Shown here one piece after another: positions 1-11,381 of a stretch of DNA of 64,000 bases; the first letter of the stretch is position 1; each line of letters opens with the position of its first letter. The notes under the pieces were generated by a model, which worked only from the letters and a program-made list of their open reading frames with translations, had not been told where the DNA came from and ran no database searches. The DNA comes from Boesenbergia rotunda. Lineage: Eukaryota > Streptophyta > Magnoliopsida > Zingiberales > Zingiberaceae. A program made the translations under genes and the position numbers. The stretch is from positions 124,001-188,000 of the forward strand of contig JAGFNQ010002599.1 of NCBI GenBank assembly GCA_024364735.1, read 5' to 3'.

Positions 1-276
1 TTGGCTCCCCCTGGACTATAGCCACGATAATGATTAGGCAAGATGTGAATCTTGTCCTTGGGGATCCAATATTGATTTGATCCAGTTGGTTTGTTCAGGC
101 ATAGTTTAGGTACCCATGCCTGAACTTTACTTCTGGACTGATTCAGTACAGCAAAATACGATCTTTGTCGGGATTTGGTTCTGTAGCCAAGTCCGGATTG
201 ATTTAGAACGGACTTCTGTTTTCCAAGAATCATGTCAAGATTTTTGGAACCAGAAGTAAATCGTTCTAAGGCCGCT
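1..276 (-). pseudogene. copia gag, downstream part beyond the insertion
   Basis: The minus strand of 276-1 is an open frame that continues the gag interrupted at 24118. It carries the family's post-knuckle segment (ALERF, then SGSKNLDMILGKQK and SGLGY) and a basic, aromatic stretch (WVPK, YWIPKDK) before it leaves the window. I recognise these motifs from plant copia gag proteins between the zinc knuckle and the protease. The frame agrees with the upstream half once the duplicated CCGCT is counted once. Confidence 0.85.
272..276. repeat. Target-site duplication, left copy (CCGCT)
   Basis: Five bases, CCGCT, lie directly before the first TGATAACC LTR terminus. The same five bases follow the last LTR at 24118-24122. 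The inner LTR borders have no such duplication, so the whole 277-24117 block behaves as one insertion. Confidence 0.92.
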
Positions 277-2590
277 TGATAACCACCATTTTTGTTGATT
301 ATTTTAGGCTCTTAAATCCATGTTTGATCCATATTTTATATGCTTAAGTTTACAATTTTATTAGGTTTCATGTATTCCCTTCATTTTGGCTTTTAATTCT
401 AATCTTTGTATATTTGGGATATTTTTGGCACTAAATTTGAATATCATTTTGTAGGCTTCAATTGATCATGGACCTAGATCAAATCGGGTCAGACTTGAGT
501 CAGCATTGGATCCAGATCAAAAGGATCAAGCATCGGATTAATAGGAGCCGTTCATTCCAGAGAACGGCTAGATTTGAGCCATCGGTCAACTTCTGGTCGA
601 TCCGAGTTCAAGATAGAGTCAATCATGACCATAGATTAAGATCTGAAAATTTCAACAAAATCAGAAGTCATCTGACCGTTGGATCGAGCTCAAGATGTTC
701 TGGACCCTCCATTCAAAGATCAGCTAGATCTGGACCATCCGCCACTGATCTGATTAATCCGAGCTGGGGACAGGTAGATCAGAACCATTGTTTGGGATCT
801 GTGAAGTTTGCTTCAGATTTGAAAAGATCTGACCGTTGGATGAAGCCAAATCGATCTCAGCCGTCCGTTGCTAATGGATTAAATATTGGGTTGGCTGAAC
901 CAACTGAAGCTGGCTTGGCTGAGCTGTTTGACTGAACCAAGTGCTGATTGAACTCAGGGCTGAAGCTGACTGAACCAGGGCCGAATCTGAAATTGAACCC
1001 ATTTGCTGAAGCTGATTCAACCCAAGGCTGACCAAACCTAGCTGCTTGGCTTGACTGGACCAGAGCTGGAGCTTGGCTGGAACTGGACTGAGCTGGATGT
1101 ACTGGCTGAACCAAAAGGCTGAATCAAATTGGCTGATCGAACCGCTGAAGTTGGCTGGGCCAACTGAATCCACGCGCAGCCAAACAAAAGGGGCACACGC
1201 AGAGCTAGGGCACTTCATCGACTCCACACGCAGGCCAGCGGCGATCCTTCTCCTCCTTCTTTCTTCATCGTCGCCGCAAGGCTAGGGCAAGGGGGTTCCG
1301 AACCCTAGTCGGCCGGAGCTCCGATCAACCGAGACGAGGGGTTCTCGTCTCAACGATCCACGTCCACCTCTTCTCTTTCGGGGTTCGGAGAGAAGAGAGA
1401 AAAGGTTCTCTTTCGGGGTTCGGAGAGACGCCATCCATCTTCCTTCACCGCACGCCACCAGACGAAGCTAGGGCTTTGGGGGTTCCGAGCTCTAGTCGAC
1501 TCCATCCGCCTTCCTTCACAGTCTTTCTTCCATTCTCATCACCGGCGACCACAGCTAGGCTTTGGGGGTTTCGAGCTTCAGCCGAACGTAGCCGTCGCAG
1601 CCATCCTTCTCCACCGCAGCTTTCTCTTTCGGGGTTCGGAGAGAAAACGATCATCCATCCTTCACCCGAAGCCGGCGATCAAATTTCTACTGCATTTCTT
1701 GTTTCTGTTTTTCTTTACAGCAATTCGTCCAAGTTCTCACAGTTTTCCAATTCCAGTAGATTTCCAGCATCGCAGTTTTTTTTTCTTCGGCACAGTTCTC
1801 CTTCACTTCAACTCCAGCAACTTTTCAATTTCCGGCCAACAGATTTCATTCCGAGCCGCAGCCTCGTCTTCAGCAAATTCCTTCCGGCAGCCAGCAACAA
1901 TCCTCCACAGCAATTCAAATTCTTACAGTCTATCCAATTTCCAGAAGTTCTTCCTTTAATTGTTGTTGTTGCTTGACTTTAATTGTGTTTGAATGGCTGT
2001 GATAGATAGTTTGTTGGATGTTGGTATTCGATAGAACTTTCCTGTAGCAATTGGCACGTCCTTGAATCAAATTCAATCATGCCTAACTTGTGTTTGATTA
2101 AATACTTCTTAGATCTGTTAATTTCGATTGCGATGATTCTTAATAGTTTAATTTTTGCTTTGTGTTGTTCTTTCCATAGCTTTAAATTTCATGTCATCAT
2201 TTACATGCAAATTAAGTTAGGTTAGATTAGATTTCTTCAATGTTGTAGTTTGCTTTGTGTTTAATTTCTTAATGCTTTATTTCAAGTTGTGCTTTCTTTA
2301 TTGCAATCGTAGTCTAGTTAATTTAGATTCCATTACCTGTCTTGTCTTTTCTTAATTAGAACTAGATTTCATATTTGTTTTTCTATTTCTGTTCATTGTT
2401 TTAATGTTCAAATCAAACCCCAGTTTCATATCCAAAAACCCAAAAGCAATAAGATTTAACCATTAGAATTATCATGCATTAACTACATTCGTTGGGAGAC
2501 GACCCGAGTTACTCTATGCTACATTAGTTTAGAGGAATTCAGTACTTAAATTGTATTTGAAACCGTAACGCGACAAAAATACGGTTATCA
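277..2590 (+). repeat. LTR-A, copy 1
   Basis: The LTR is 2314 bp with inverted ends TGATAACC/GGTTATCA. It lacks 16 bp (a GATTGAACCCAAGCTG-type segment near 944) present in the other two copies. Inside are a low-complexity GCTGAACC-rich stretch (890-1160), two copies of a TCTTTCGGGGTTCGGAGAGA segment (1370-1430, with a third near 1620), and a pyrimidine-rich TTTCCAG-rich stretch (1690-1960). Open frames within it look like chance or low-complexity frames and I do not call genes. Confidence 0.92.
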
Positions 2591-2594
2591 AATT

Positions 2595-2611
2595 TGGCGA
2601 CGTTGCCGGGG
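2595..2611 (+). other. tRNA-Asp primer binding site, mutated copy
   Basis: TGGCGACGTTGCCGGGG lies four bases inside LTR-A copy 1. It differs at one base (A for C) from the copy in unit 2, which pairs fully with the plant tRNA-Asp 3' end ending CAACGGCGCCA. Confidence 0.85.
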
Positions 2612-2716
2612 AATGTAGTGGTGCTTGATAATTCTATCTATTGATTTTGTTCTGATTGCTTTATCTTTTATATACGGTTGTTGTCATTTTTCTTGATTGT
2701 TTTGTGACAGGGCTGC

Positions 2717-4942
2717 ATGTTCAAAATGTTTTCATCCACTTATCAGCAGCCGTGTCCACACTTTCAGCAGACCCAGCAAGAATTCCAACAGCCCTATTCT
2801 AATTTCCAGCAACCAAATCAGTTTTTGTAGCCACCACAACAATTTCAACTGGATTTTCAGCCAATTCAACCAATTTTCCAGAATTTTCAGAATGGGCAAC
2901 CACTATTGCAAAGTTTTCAGCCCCAAATTCAGCAATTTCAGCCTAACTTTCAGCTACCTTATCAACAAGATCAATCATTTTTTCAAGGAATTCAGCAAGG
3001 GTTTTCAGATAATTTGAATTTCCAGCAACCATTACAATTTCCACAGCAATTTGACCCTTGCAACCAGAATTTTCAGCCCACTCAATTTCAGTGTTCACCA
3101 CCACAATTTCAACCTCAGATTCAAGATTTTCAGGGCTACAGTTTTCAGCCATCTCCACCAACTTGTGAACCAAATATTCAGCAATTTAATCAGTCATTTC
3201 ATCCATTTGAGCAGCCCCAACAGTTTCCATTTCAGCATGCACAGCCTCCTCCTGGACTTCAGCAGCCCTATTTTCCATTTCAAGACCAACAGGGGTTCCA
3301 CACTAACCAAGGAGGTTTTGATGATCCTGATTGGGATGAGGCTCTACACCAAAGGATGATGGAGATGTGCCAACAAATCTAACAACAACAAGAACAACAA
3401 CAACAACGGTTTCAAAACATACAAGATAAATTGAATCAGATAAAAGCCCAAATATCAGAACAATTAGCTTCTCAAGCTGCTTTTGATTCTGAGAGCCCCG
3501 GAGTTGGTTTTATATCAGTTCAAGGTGACCCTAGTGCATGGCCGAGCCCTTCTTCAAGTAATCTTGCAATTTTAGAAGAAGAAGAAGAAGAATACATCAA
3601 ATATTGGGCACCTACAGCATGCATCCCTCCGGAGATTCCTACTCAAAATTCATTTTCAAATTTTTCAGCTCCAGAAGAAGAAACTGAAGCTCCACAGGAC
3701 CATTCTAGACTTTTATTTTCTGATGATAGCATTATTGATGGTCCTAATTTTTCTGATACTGTTGTTGCAGATATTACAGGAGAAGCATGCAGAGGAGATG
3801 ATTCCATAGGTGTAGGGGATTGCACTAAGCCCCAGGGACCACCACAAGATTTAGATGATGAACCAGAAAGTGTAGGGACTTGCATGGTGGAAGCAAGCAC
3901 CAAAGGATCACCAGTTTATTGTCCACCAGAGCCTGAGGCTGAAGAGGAGCATGAACTTGACCAGGAGGAGACCACAGATACATCTACTATTATAGAACCT
4001 TCAGGTATTCTCCAGCACGCTCAGGTAAGTATTTCTCCTCCTTCTTCAGAAAAATTTAGTGAGGTACCTAGGGATGATTCTATTGACTCTGATGAATTTA
4101 TTGATATACCTTGTGTAGAGATTGTTTGTGAAAATCCAATAGAGGTACCAAATATTGATTTCCTTGATCATCATGCATTACTTGATACATCTCTTGTAGA
4201 TATGGGTGGTGAAATAATTTTAGAGGCACCCATAATTGATGTTGTTTTTTATGATGAATCACTTAATACATTTTTTGTGGATATGGATAGTGAAAATTTT
4301 TTAGAAGTGCCTGAAATGGATGTTATTTATTTTGATGAGTCTCTTGCTATATCATATGCTGAGGTTGAATGTGAAAAACTTTTGGAGATATCTGATATTG
4401 ATTTGATTGGCTGTGACACATTGCTTGATACATTCTTGATAGGAAATGATTGTGATATTTCTATTGATGAGCTAGAAATTGATTTCTTTATTTGTGATGA
4501 GTATATGGATGCAAATTTGGTAGGAAATAATTTTGAAAATTTCATTGAAATACCAGAAATTGATTTAATTGAATATGATGCAGTTTTGGATTCATTTAAT
4601 GCAGAGACTGAATTTATATCATTTCTTTCTGACCCTGTACACTTGAGAGAGGTATTACATTGTTTTGCAGGGTCCAGAAGACTTCAGGAGTGGGTGCTCC
4701 AACTGAACAGACTTCAGTCTCCTGGAAGGACTTCTGAAAGGCATAAAGAAGGAGGAGATGATTTTGCTTTAATTCGAAGAACTCCATTCCTTCAGTGGAT
4801 TTTAAACCTGAATCGCCTTAGGCCACCAGAGGAATTTTTTGTGAAGTTCAAGTGTGGGGGAGTCCTAATTCTCCCAGCCACTCAGACACCTCCACTACCA
4901 CGATGGAGGCTTCTTCTGGATCGACTCCGTCCACCCGAATAA
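2717..4942 (+). pseudogene. Gln/Phe-rich acidic-repeat ORF, copy 1, two stops
   Basis: Same length (742 codons with the stop) and frame as the open copy at 13838-16063. Two stops break it: TAG at 2828-2830 and TAA at 3380-3382. Both stand where unit 2 has a Gln codon (CAG, CAA), so both are single C-to-T changes. The remaining differences I saw are scattered substitutions; the indels between the units lie outside this frame. The downstream open frame from 3431 is the rest of the same ORF and has no clear start of its own. Confidence 0.85.
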
Positions 4943-7172
4943 AGGGGAGTGTATTTTTTTCTTGCATTTTCTTTTATCGCATTTCTCACTTTTATGTTTT
5001 CTAGAGTAAATTGAATAAATAGACATTGTAAATACCATGTCTTTTCCTTTGTCACTTTCTTTTGCATGAGTAGAAATAAAAGTATCCCTCTAGGTTATTC
5101 CATAGCATTTTAGAGTCTTTTGGAAAATAAATTAAATTTAGTTGTTAAGACTTAAGGTTTGAGCTAATGGATGAAATCTTGGATGCTTGAGTACTACTTT
5201 GCTTTAGATGCTTGATTGAGGAGTTGAGATGAATCATTTACACCTAGTGAGACTTAGCCTTATATTTGTGACACACATGTTATTAAACTCTAGAACTTGC
5301 TTAGGTTCTTTCAAAATCATATTTCAATGATTGGATCACATCTATAGAGACTAATCCATTTATTTTCCTTTCCACATCAATTTTTAGCAATAATCATGTT
5401 TATTCTCTTTTTCTTTGCTTATCTCCTACGCTTACCCTTACTTTTCTTTGGACTTGTTGTTTAAAATGTTTCTAATGCTATTTTGCCCGAGACGGACAAA
5501 GATTTAAGTGTGGGGGAGTGACTAGCTTTTTGGAAAGATTTGGTATCAAGGAGGCACTTCAATTCGGAAAAAAAAAATTTTTTTTGCCAAGGAGTTGAGT
5601 TTGATACCAAAAATGAGCAAGAGGAGGGAAGCAAGTGGAAATCTGCATTTGGTTATTATACTTTGAAGATCTATGCAAGTTTGTGCTAAGTTGAGGAGCA
5701 AAAGGGCTGAAATGAAAGAAGAAAAAAAAATCTGTGCCAATTAGAAGAAAAAAAAAGAAAAAGAGAGTTTTGTGCCAAAGTGAGAAAAGTGCCAATTGAT
5801 TGCAAGGGAGGTCTCCTGCCATTTAAACAGAATTGGGAAGAAGGCTGATCTGAAGAAGGAAAAGAAATTTTGTAGCTGAAAAATCTCGAACATGGCAGCA
5901 GTTTTGTGCCAACTTTCAACTGAAATGGAGTTTTCAAGGGCTGCTAACAAGGATTAAGAACAAGTCTATCTACCAGCCAGCCATCAGAAATTTGATAAGC
6001 AGTAGGGTAGTTGAATTTAAGTGCTGAAATTTCATCAGGCAGTGCTGAAAAACAAACCTGAAAATAATCTGTGCAGAGCTGAACTAGACTGCATATCAAG
6101 CTGAAAACTGGATTTCAACCTACTGCTCAGCCATTTGCACGAAATGTTTTTGAGAAATCAGAGAATTGGAAGGAATCTGCCGTGGAGCAGAAACATTAAA
6201 ACAGAAAAAAAAAAGTGATGGAAGTGTGCAAATTTGAGAAGAATAGTATCAAGAGTGACTTACTAATTGCATTTGATGTGTCAACTTCTGATACTAACTG
6301 GTCCGAAATGTCCAAATGAGATTTCAGGAAAAAATGAACAAGGAGGAGTTGAAATAACATCAGGGAATCAGTGGTGAACAAAAATAGAAAGAAAGAAAGA
6401 AAAAAAAAGAAGAGAAGAAGAACCAAGTGGCACACCATTGAACTTTGGCACCATGAAATCAAGTGAAGTTTCTCACATCCAAATCAAATTCTTTGCTCCA
6501 TTACATTCTGAATTCACTAGAGAGAAAGAAAGAAAGAAAAAAATCTGAGAAAAGAGTGAAAGAAGCAAGGTTGACACAAAAATTGAAACTTGGCACATTG
6601 AGATCAAATGGAGTTATTTTTCATCCAAGTCAAAGGAATTTACTCAAGATTTACTCCACCATGCTTTTGATATCACTAGAGGACTGATAAGAAGGGCAAG
6701 GCACATTGGAAACATTTTTAAACAACCAAGTCTTCCACTCCATCAAAATTTTCTATTTTCTTAGTCTTTATTTCATTTCTCACCATTTTTCATGTTTTCC
6801 TTTGTTTTTATAGTTGTTGATCCTAATCATGAATAATGGTGGAGAGTAGATAATAAGCAAGCCTATGGTAGTGCAAGAAGCATATGTGTAAGAGTGAGCT
6901 CCATTTCCATCATCAACTTAGAAGTTAATGAGAGAGCCACCAAAACTTCCCTTGAAAGGCTTAGTGATTTAAATTCATCTCAATGACTCATGATGGATGA
7001 AAAGGCTAAGTTGTTGATTTAAGGACAAGATACTAATCCATAGAGCTTAGATTTATGAGAATTGACAACCTTAGGTAATTTCTTTTCATTTGCTTCTAAT
7101 TATGCTTTAGAAAACCTAAGGGATACTTATTTAGTAGTTTCGCGAGACGCTCAAGGTTAAGTGTGGGGGAGT
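4943..7172 (+). other. Non-coding 3' module A of unit 1
   Basis: No credible gene. A polypurine-like AAGTGTGGGGGAGT occurs at 5506-5519, preceded by GCCCGAGACGG, and again at 7159-7172, preceded by GCGAGACGC and directly abutting LTR-B. Between them are A-rich runs and TTTGTGCCAA-type segments. The part at about 6205-6905 is missing from unit 2. Confidence 0.7.
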
Positions 7173-10035
7173 TGATAAGCACCATTTTATTGATTATTTT
7201 AATTGCTAAAATCCATGTTTGATCCATGTTTTTATTGCTTAATTATGATTTTACCCTAGGTTTTGGAACTTTATCTTATTTTGGACTTAATTGCAAATTT
7301 GCATTAAATTGGATTAATTGGCCACTAAATTTTGGATTTATTTTTGTAGGCACCAAAGGTTCAAGGACTTAGGGCATACTGGGTCAAACCTGAGTCGGAT
7401 GTGAACCGGATCGAATTATCAAGCCTACGATTAATCCGGGCCGTCCGATTCAAGAGCGGCTAGATCTGAGCCATCCGGGACGATCTGAAGCAATCCGAGC
7501 TAGGGTTAGGGTTGATCAAGCTCTATGATCAAGATCTAAAGGTTTCATCCCAATCAGAGCTAAATCAACCGTTGGATCAAGCAAGGAGGGCTCTAGAGCG
7601 TCCATTCATAGATAGAGTTGATCTGGACCATCCGTTGCACAACTGGAGGATCCGAGTTACCACAAGGCAGATCCTGACCCCAGATCATCATCATAAAAGT
7701 TTGGCTCCAATCAGATGAAGATCAGCCGTTGGATTTCATCCGATCGATCTGGGCCGTCCATTGATAGCTATTTAATCAAACACCCGCAGCAGCTTCTCCT
7801 GGTCGCGTTTCCTTGCCGCTACAGTAGTCTTTTCCGTTCTTTGCATTTTCTTCAGCTTTTTCTTCAATTCAAGGGGCGCGACCCCTCGATTCTTCATCAA
7901 GATCAAGGTTTGGATCATTGGAGATAGCTAGGGTGGAGAATTCAGCTCAGATTTCATCCGGACAGAGTTTGTTTGAGGGTTTCAGCACTCTTTGTGGTCC
8001 GGGAGCTTTAATCTCAGCTACAACCCACTTCTGACCACCTGAGCCACTTGTAGGGGTTCTCAAGTGAGCTCAGTTCTCATCCAAATCACCATCGCAGCTC
8101 AACAACTGAGATCGAAGTTTTCGGATTGGAAATTTCCTAGTTGATGCAGTTTGAGCAGATTCGACCAACTGAGCTGTTCTCCAATCGATTTGCTGTGCTT
8201 AGGGGTTCGAGGCCAGCCTTTGCGTGACGAACAAAGAAATCTTGAGCTAGGGAAGCATTGAGGAGTAGATTTCTATTGCAATTTCATTGTATTAGCTGTA
8301 ACTTTATTTCTGCAGTTTTTCCATTACTGAATTTTCGTATCAGTTGCTTTAGTTTACTTTCCTGAATTGTTTCTACTGTAATTAGGGTTTAATCCAGTCA
8401 GTTAAGTAATTAGGAAGCTTGTTTAGTGGATAATCGTTTCTAATTTCAATTTGTTCTATGTTTTCTACTTGCGTATCAGTTGTGCAGCCCGTATCATCCC
8501 TGTTTCTGCAGATTTCTGTTAGTTTCTGCATTCCTCAACTTGTTTCCCATTCAGTTTATGTTTAGTTTAATTCCTGCCATTGAAGATCACAATTAGTGTG
8601 TTAGTGTATTAGATTCGCGTTTATTGGCTAGTCGGTTTTATTTCTGAATTTAAGATCAGCTGGTGCATATCACACCTAAATTCTGCAGTTTTTTTATTTT
8701 GGAAAGTATGGGTCGACAGGGTCATGATTTATGTGATAGTAAACATTAGTTCCTTGAGATCCTTTCTAAAACGTTTCATTTTGCACTTTAGGTCTGAGTT
8801 TGATTGCTGTTTCTGCATTCGATTTGTTCAGAACTGATCTGAAATTGCTTGATTATGAATGTCTGCATTCAGATTCTGTTTTCTGCAAATTTTCTTCAGC
8901 GTTTCTGAATCTGTTTTTCAGTTAGCTGTGTCTGAACTTGTTAGCTTCACCTCTGCAATTATAAGCTCATCCATTCTGAATATTAGATTCAAGAACTTGT
9001 CTTTAGTTGTGTTGAGTGATTTAGCACCAAAACTGCTGCTGTATTTCCATTCTGTGCAGAGTTCTTGCCTTCCTACGTGCCATGTTTGTTTCTGATTTTT
9101 CAGTCTCTTGCGAATTCAGTTGATGTCCAATTTGGCTGCCTGAAATTTAAGTTAACATTTAGTTAGCAAATGGAGTTGATTTGAGTTTGTTTAGCTTTTA
9201 ATTCAACTCCTGCAGTTAAGCTTCGGCTAGCTGCTGATAAGTCTCCATTTAACTCAGCAGTTCAGCTCTAGCTTGCACTGTATCAGTTCTATGTTTCTGA
9301 AATTCGAATCAAGGGAACTTAGCTTTTCCGAATCTCATTTGAACCTTGGATTTTGCATTCGAATTTGGCTTGTTCTGTGCTTGTTCTGCATATGAAATTC
9401 TGCACATTCTATTTCTAAATTTCTCTCTTCAGAATTGTGTATCACTTCAATGGAAGTTTAACGTTCCAAGCTGAGCTAATTGATTTCGCAATTAGAATTG
9501 CTAGTGAATAGCTTCTGAAATCTTCAGTTCCTCTTGACACATTAGACTTTACCTCTTGCATGTTTATATCAAGTAGGAAATGCTAGCATGAATTGCTTTT
9601 GAGCTTGTTTGCTGATGAAACTTCTCTGCACTGCTTTTGTTCATATTTGTAGCAATTTGCCTTGCATTACTGATCAGGGTTATTTTCTAAATTCGGTTGA
9701 GTGCCTTAGGTGATTAAATTTTTCATTGGGTGAATTGTTTATTGCCATCATTTTGTTGGGCTTATTAGCTAAGTTGCTTTATTTTCATCGTATTTCCATT
9801 CCTATTTGAAACCAAATCCAATTCACATTCGAAACCCGAAAATACAAACGACACATAAATGCAAGCACGAATCAAACACAACAACTAGTCCCCGAGAAAA
9901 ATACGACCTGTGGCCCCTATATTACATTTTCATACTTTTGATTGTAAAAGAGTTTCCAGCTTTCATTTATAAATATTTAAATTTGATGAGCCCATACATT
10001 TCGTGACAAATTAATTAGTATATTTGGGCCTATCA
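7173..10035 (+). repeat. LTR-B, copy 1
   Basis: A 2863-bp sequence begins TGATAAGCACC right after a polypurine motif and ends GGGCCTATCA, giving imperfect inverted ends. Its first 70 bases resemble the start of LTR-A (ATCCATGTTTGATCCAT shared). The 3' end has an analogous block, with CCCCGAGAAAAATACGACC at 9893 where LTR-A has a GGGAGACGACCCGAG block. No primer site follows and no 5-bp duplication flanks it, so it is not a simple later solo-LTR insertion. Confidence 0.78.
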
Positions 10036-11381
10036 TTAACATAGGCATTTTAAGCATGACATTTTATTGATCACCTAGTGAGGATATTGCCATGTCTATC
10101 CTTAATCCTCTTATGTGTGATAGCATTTGTGATACTTGACACTCTAGAACTTGCTTTGATTCTTTTTGAAATTACATTAACATAAGCTTACATGAATATG
10201 ATAGAGGCAACCTTTCTTGTTGAACTTTTAGTTTTCCCTCTCCTTTGTTATTGTCACTACTGGGCATTTCACCTATTACTTTCATATTTCATTGTCTCTA
10301 CTTTATCAGATCTTTTCATTGTCATTACACTTTCACTGCCATATCTTTATTAGTTTATTCTTCCCTTGAGCATGCGATGAGAGCATAAGGTGATTGCATG
10401 ATGAGTTACATTTTTATTTCTCTATTATCAGCCTCTATTATTGTGAGTTTTAGATGTTATCATGCTTTACTACATTGCCCGAGACGGTCAAGTTTTAAGT
10501 GTGGGGGGGAGACAAGTGTATATGGACGAATGCTGGTGTGAAAAAAACAAAAAAAAAGGGAAATCTCTCTATGTGAAAAAAAAGAAAGAGAGATATAAAA
10601 AAAAGAAAAAAAGAATAAAAAAAAAATCTCTCTATGTGAAAAAAAAAAACCTCAAGCATTCGAGTTGAATTAGTGATGAACAAAAAGGAATATTTTCTTG
10701 ATGTGTACTCTTTTGATATTATTGTTTAGAGAAATTCAAGAGTTATGTTGTAATCTCTACATGCACTTTGAGAGATGTTGTAAATGGTTGATGTGTAGTG
10801 CATTGAGAATGTGAAAGGAGAATTTTGAGTGTTGGAGGTTTGATTGAGTTATTTACTTTGGACTATTGTTTGATTCTATACATCATGTTAATTACCTCAA
10901 TGCTCTCATCTTCTCTTTTATCTTCTTTCATGCTCTCTATGATCTTCTTTGTTATCTACCATTCTTATTTCTTGTAGCACTTGGTTTCATTATTATTCAT
11001 TGAAAAACCCTCTTGATTTGTGTACTTATGCTATAGTAGTGGAGAAGTAGAAGATAAGCAAGCATATGGTAGTGCAATGTCATGAATGTTTTGAGAGAAC
11101 TCCACTTCCGTATTTGTTATTTTGTGAGCATCAGTGTATATATCTATCTTGTGAGGTTTTTGTCATGCTTAGTTTATTCAAGTTGATGAAATTACCATGC
11201 TTTTGACTTATGTGAGATTTGGAACCATAAATACATGGATGCTTGAGACTTGATGATCCTAAGTAACTTTCTTTTATTATTTCTTAAGGTATTGATAGGG
11301 GATGTAATGTTTGGGAGATATGTTATTTTCTTTTAGTTTTATTTACTTGTGCGAGACGCCCAAGAATAAGTGTGGGGGAGT
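10036..11381 (+). other. Non-coding 3' module B of unit 1
   Basis: The module parallels module A: CACCTAGTGAG near 10073, ACTCTAGAACTTGC near 10140, GCCCGAGACGGTCAA followed by AAGTGTGGGGGGGA at 10497, and a final polypurine motif AAGTGTGGGGGAGT at 11368-11381 that abuts LTR-A copy 2. An A-rich stretch with an inverted ATCTCTCTATGTG/AGAGAGAT pattern lies at 10560-10650. No gene was seen. Confidence 0.68.
11368..11381 (+). other. Polypurine tract before LTR-A copy 2
   Basis: AAGTGTGGGGGAGT ends immediately before TGATAACC, the expected position for plus-strand priming. The same motif lies at 21774-21787 before LTR-A copy 3. Confidence 0.8.

Noticed and set aside
462..1976. Open frames of 70-166 codons within LTR-A (also in copies 2 and 3)
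   Set aside because: They overlap in several frames and both strands, follow low-complexity GCTGAACC and TTTCCAG texture, and are preserved only because the LTR copies are nearly identical.
7173..10035. LTR-B as a later solo-LTR insertion into the unit
   Set aside because: No 5-bp duplication at its ends, a polypurine motif directly in front, and a second 3' module behind; it occurs at the same place in both units.
10462..10683. Lys-rich frame with its Phe-rich minus-strand counterpart in module B
   Set aside because: Both come from A-runs; length differs between units because of A-run slippage.
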